From Bacteriovoracaceae bacterium UBA4096 (lineage in GTDB: Bacteria > Bdellovibrionota > Bacteriovoracia > Bacteriovoracales > Bacteriovoracaceae), in the NCBI GenBank assembly GCA_002381945.1, contig DFXY01000027.1, forward strand, positions 1-35,011: a DNA stretch of 35,011 nt, written 5' to 3'. The notes below the pieces were generated by a model that did no database searches, had not been told where the DNA came from, and worked only from the letters and a program-made list of their open reading frames with translations. The position numbers were made by a program, and so were the translations under genes. The number at the start of each line of letters is the position of its first letter. The stretch's first letter is position 1. Of this stretch, positions 32,639 through 35,011 are shown piece by piece.

Positions 32639-33838
32639 ATGAACACGATAAGTTTATTACGGATTCTTGGGATTTTAGCGATTCTCGGAGCTGGTATTAG
32701 TTTTCTATTTGAAGGGTGGTCAAATCTCACTGACCTGGGAAAGTATCTGCTGTTTTTTGCATTTATTTCATCAATCTTCCTTTTCAGCGAAACAACTCGG
32801 AAAAAAGATTTTTCACTAATCTTAACCTCACTCTTCATTGTTCTCACTCCGGCCATCTTTGCTCAGCTTGGTTCGTTCGGATTTGATCAAATGCACCGGG
32901 TTTCAGAGAAGGTCACGACTTTCTTACCGATGCATACCTTCAATGCAACACCTGTTCTATTAACGACAGTAACCAGTGTCCTTTTGCTTATACCCATGAC
33001 TTTTCGGAGTCTGGTAAGACTTGGGTCTTCTCGTCCTCTGGTAGATGTGACTTATTTTATGCTTTCAGGTTCTCTCTTCTTGATTCCTGACAGGGGATCC
33101 CTGTTTCATGCTTTGATTTTGCTAGGGCTTGTTTTATCAATGGCAGGGATTCATCGTTATGTAAGGATGGAATCATTAGCGCCAGATTACGGGACAGCTC
33201 TTAGAAGTGCTGTCATTTTTATCTTCCTGGGGCGTGCCTGCCTTTATGAAGTCGATGATGTTTTAATTGCCCTTATCTACTTTTTGCTGGCCTTGATCTT
33301 TCTAAAGCTACTACCGGAGATACTGAAGAGGTGGGAGCTGGAAAAACTCGCTATGGGAATGGGCTTTCTCTTCATGCTTCTTGCTTCTAAAAGATTCATG
33401 GTGAGCCTTAATATCAATGATGCCACCTTAAGTTTTATCTTTACTGCCACTCTTCTTATTTTCACAATTATGTTTTTTAAGGAAACGGTAAGAATCGGAA
33501 TTGGATTCATTGCCTTTTTATGCTGGTGGAAAATCACCACTTCTTTTCTTACTGAAGATGAAACCTTCATTCCTGGTATGCTAAGTTTTATTGTTCCAAT
33601 TTGCCTTTTAACACTCTCAATCTATCTTAAGAAAAGAGCAGGAGTTTTAAATGGAGCAGGACTGGTAGGGGTACTTATACTATTTCATTTAATAAGAATC
33701 ATAAATTTTCCGGAAACAAATGTATGGATGATCTTTGGGGCAATTGGTTTGTCTCTCTTTGCTCTGGATTTATTCTTTGAGCGCTATGGAGCATTGGTAG
33801 GGGCAAAATACAAAAATCTTATGAATGATCTTGATTAG
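32639..33838 (+). CDS. Multi-pass integral membrane protein, unknown function
   Basis: The 399-residue protein has about twelve hydrophobic segments over its length, with few charged residues, mostly in loops. It starts with LLRILGILAILGAGISFLFEGW, which recalls membrane proteins annotated as DUF2157 or similar, but I cannot assign it with confidence. A strong GGGAGG lies five bases before the ATG. It is divergent from the unrecognised regulator, with which it shares three palindromic elements, so it could be that protein's target. The transporter gene follows after 40 bases. Confidence 0.85.
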   Translation: MNTISLLRILGILAILGAGISFLFEGWSNLTDLGKYLLFFAFISSIFLFSETTRKKDFSLILTSLFIVLTPAIFAQLGSFGFDQMHRVSEKVTTFLPMHTFNATPVLLTTVTSVLLLIPMTFRSLVRLGSSRPLVDVTYFMLSGSLFLIPDRGSLFHALILLGLVLSMAGIHRYVRMESLAPDYGTALRSAVIFIFLGRACLYEVDDVLIALIYFLLALIFLKLLPEILKRWELEKLAMGMGFLFMLLASKRFMVSLNINDATLSFIFTATLLIFTIMFFKETVRIGIGFIAFLCWWKITTSFLTEDETFIPGMLSFIVPICLLTLSIYLKKRAGVLNGAGLVGVLILFHLIRIINFPETNVWMIFGAIGLSLFALDLFFERYGALVGAKYKNLMNDLD

Positions 33839-33878
33839 GATTTTCAGAATTCCTGTAAGATAGACAAAAGGACTTTTT

Positions 33879-35011
33879 ATGAACTCAAAATCATTTTTCT
33901 TCTCGCGAAAGTTCTGGCCCATCTTCTGGACCCAGTTTTGGGGGGCCTTGAATGACAATATGTTTAAGAATGCCATGGTTATTCTTATCACCTATAAGGC
34001 CTACTCTCTTTTAGGCCTAGGTGTGGATCAGATGGTCGCCGTATGCGGTGGGATTTTTATATTGCCATTCTTTCTCTTCTCTTCAATTTCAGGCCAATTA
34101 GCAGATAAGCTCCCAAAAAATAAAATGATTATTTTTACCAAGGCCTTGGAGGTGGTGATCATGTCTCTGGGGGCAGTTGGTTACATGACAGAGTCAGTTC
34201 TCATATTGTTTGTCTCGCTATTTCTTATGGGATTGCAGTCCACTATCTTTGGGCCTGCTAAATACAGTGTGCTGCCGGAGTTATTGGATGAGAACCACAT
34301 AGTTAAAGGTAATGCCTTAGTTGAGATGGGGACCTTCCTGGCAATTTTGATTGGGACAATTATTGGTGGCATTCTGATTAGCTTGAATAGTGGTCCTCTT
34401 TATATTTCTATCGCTATCATCATGACTTCTGTTGTGGGCCTACTGTGCAGTTTAAAATTACAAAAGTTAAAGGCGGTTGGTCCGGAGCTTAAAATTGATT
34501 TTAATCTCATCCGTTCAACTATGGAGATCGTCCAAATAAGTCGTAAGACCAGAAGTGTCTTCATCTCTATCTTGGGAATTTCCTGGTTCTGGTTTTTTGG
34601 TGCCATCTTACTTTCGATCTTTCCCATTTATGTGAAAAATACTCTTAACGGGGATGAGAGTGTCGTTACTCTTTTTCTGGCACTCTTTAGTATTGGAGTG
34701 GCGATAGGCTCAGTTGTTTGTGAGAAATGCTCTCATGAGAGGGTGGAGCTGGGGCTGGTGCCTTTTGGTTCAATTGGTATGTCTTTATTTGTCTTGCATC
34801 TCTTCTATATTGGTACTCCTTATGAGTCGTCCGAAGTATTGAATGTGATGGGCTTCTTGCAGCAAGCTGGCACTTACTGGATAGTCGCTGATCTTTTAGG
34901 ACTCTCTATCATGAGTGGCTTTTTCATTGTGCCTCTTTATACCTTTATTCAAATGCGCTCGGACCGGCACGAGCGCTCACGAGTTATTGCCTCTAATAAT
35001 ATTTTAAATGC
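33879..35011 (+). CDS. MFS transporter, LplT/Aas-like, cut by window end
   Basis: The frame is open from the ATG at 33879 (AAAGGA upstream) to the last base, giving 377 residues without a stop. The start WPIFWTQFWGALNDNMFKNA is typical of the lysophospholipid transporter (LplT) family and of the transporter half of Aas-like fusions. GQLADKLPKNK is the MFS loop 2-3 motif. FLMGLQSTIFGPAKYSVLPE is also family-typical. It would flip lysophospholipids across the inner membrane for re-acylation. Whether an acyltransferase and acyl-ACP synthetase are fused downstream cannot be seen. Confidence 0.88.
   Translation, partial: MNSKSFFFSRKFWPIFWTQFWGALNDNMFKNAMVILITYKAYSLLGLGVDQMVAVCGGIFILPFFLFSSISGQLADKLPKNKMIIFTKALEVVIMSLGAVGYMTESVLILFVSLFLMGLQSTIFGPAKYSVLPELLDENHIVKGNALVEMGTFLAILIGTIIGGILISLNSGPLYISIAIIMTSVVGLLCSLKLQKLKAVGPELKIDFNLIRSTMEIVQISRKTRSVFISILGISWFWFFGAILLSIFPIYVKNTLNGDESVVTLFLALFSIGVAIGSVVCEKCSHERVELGLVPFGSIGMSLFVLHLFYIGTPYESSEVLNVMGFLQQAGTYWIVADLLGLSIMSGFFIVPLYTFIQMRSDRHERSRVIASNNILN

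Noticed and set aside
33277..33570. 97-residue minus-strand frame inside the multi-pass membrane protein
   Set aside because: Its Lys/Ile-rich sequence is what the antisense of hydrophobic helices gives.
1..35011. CRISPR array, tRNA, rRNA, prophage
   Set aside because: No regularly spaced direct repeats, no cloverleaf or rRNA-like sequence, and no run of phage structural genes was seen. The S74 domain gene has a prepilin start and housekeeping neighbours, so it is not a phage fibre in a prophage.

Overview
The window is about 42% GC by impression, gene-dense, and reads like the chromosome of a predatory or free-living member of the Bacteriovoracales/Bdellovibrionota (Bacteriovorax or Peredibacter-like). 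This placement is an inference. It rests on the mix of a chemotaxis operon with a CheD-CheB fusion, a pilin-to-tail-fibre chimera with an S74 chaperone, type III glutamine synthetase, a two-subunit methylmalonyl-CoA mutase with MeaB, and frequent TTG/GTG starts with strong Shine-Dalgarno (SD) sequences. No rRNA, tRNA, CRISPR array or complete prophage was seen.

Layout. 1-653: a shortened IS1-like transposase whose 3' end lies in a 17-bp inverted repeat with stops in all frames. 781-4376: a LysR regulator coupled to a degenerate A-type Fe-S carrier (minus), a divergent M61 PDZ peptidase (plus), and a convergent phosphopantetheinyl transferase (minus). 4394-6770: glnN (GSIII) with a clear promoter and terminator. 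6884-8605: the orphan pilin/fibre/S74 chimera. 8592-8774: a possible 60-residue membrane protein (minus). 8999-11934: topA, then rpmE type B with its own promoter and terminator. 11954-14042: MerC-like protein (minus), divergent from an HMA protein-flavodoxin-rimK operon. 14039-15085: pyrD (minus). 15158-17866: a small secreted protein and the Prc/Tsp protease with terminator. 17885-20057: a methyltransferase (plus) and a degenerate HD-GYP-like protein with a pseudo-receiver (minus), convergent. 20158-24814: mutA-mutB-meaB, tightly coupled by ATGA overlaps. 24876-25371: a 38-residue membrane peptide and a short MscL-family channel preceded by a 14-bp perfect hairpin. 25633-29752: MCP-CheR-CheD/CheB operon. 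29739-30976: response regulator plus NhaR-like LysR (minus), convergent with the che operon. 31116-32502: Dps and an unrecognised protein (minus). 32639-33838: a multi-pass membrane protein. 33879 to the window end: an LplT/Aas-like MFS transporter, cut by the window edge.

How the parts fit together. The che operon supplies a receptor and its complete adaptation set (methyltransferase, deamidase, methylesterase) but no CheA/CheW, so it must feed a kinase elsewhere. The mut operon, GSIII and pyrD fit growth on amino acids, odd-chain acids and nucleic-acid precursors. The best candidate for something little described is the gene at 6884-8605. It has a type IV prepilin leader and N-terminal helix, fibre-like VGIG-type repeats and a C-terminal S74 self-cleaving chaperone, which suggests a pilus-borne trimeric adhesin. 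Further regulatory structure worth attention lies at 25021-25054 (hairpin before the MscL-like gene) and 32504-32579 (three palindromic elements in a divergent promoter).
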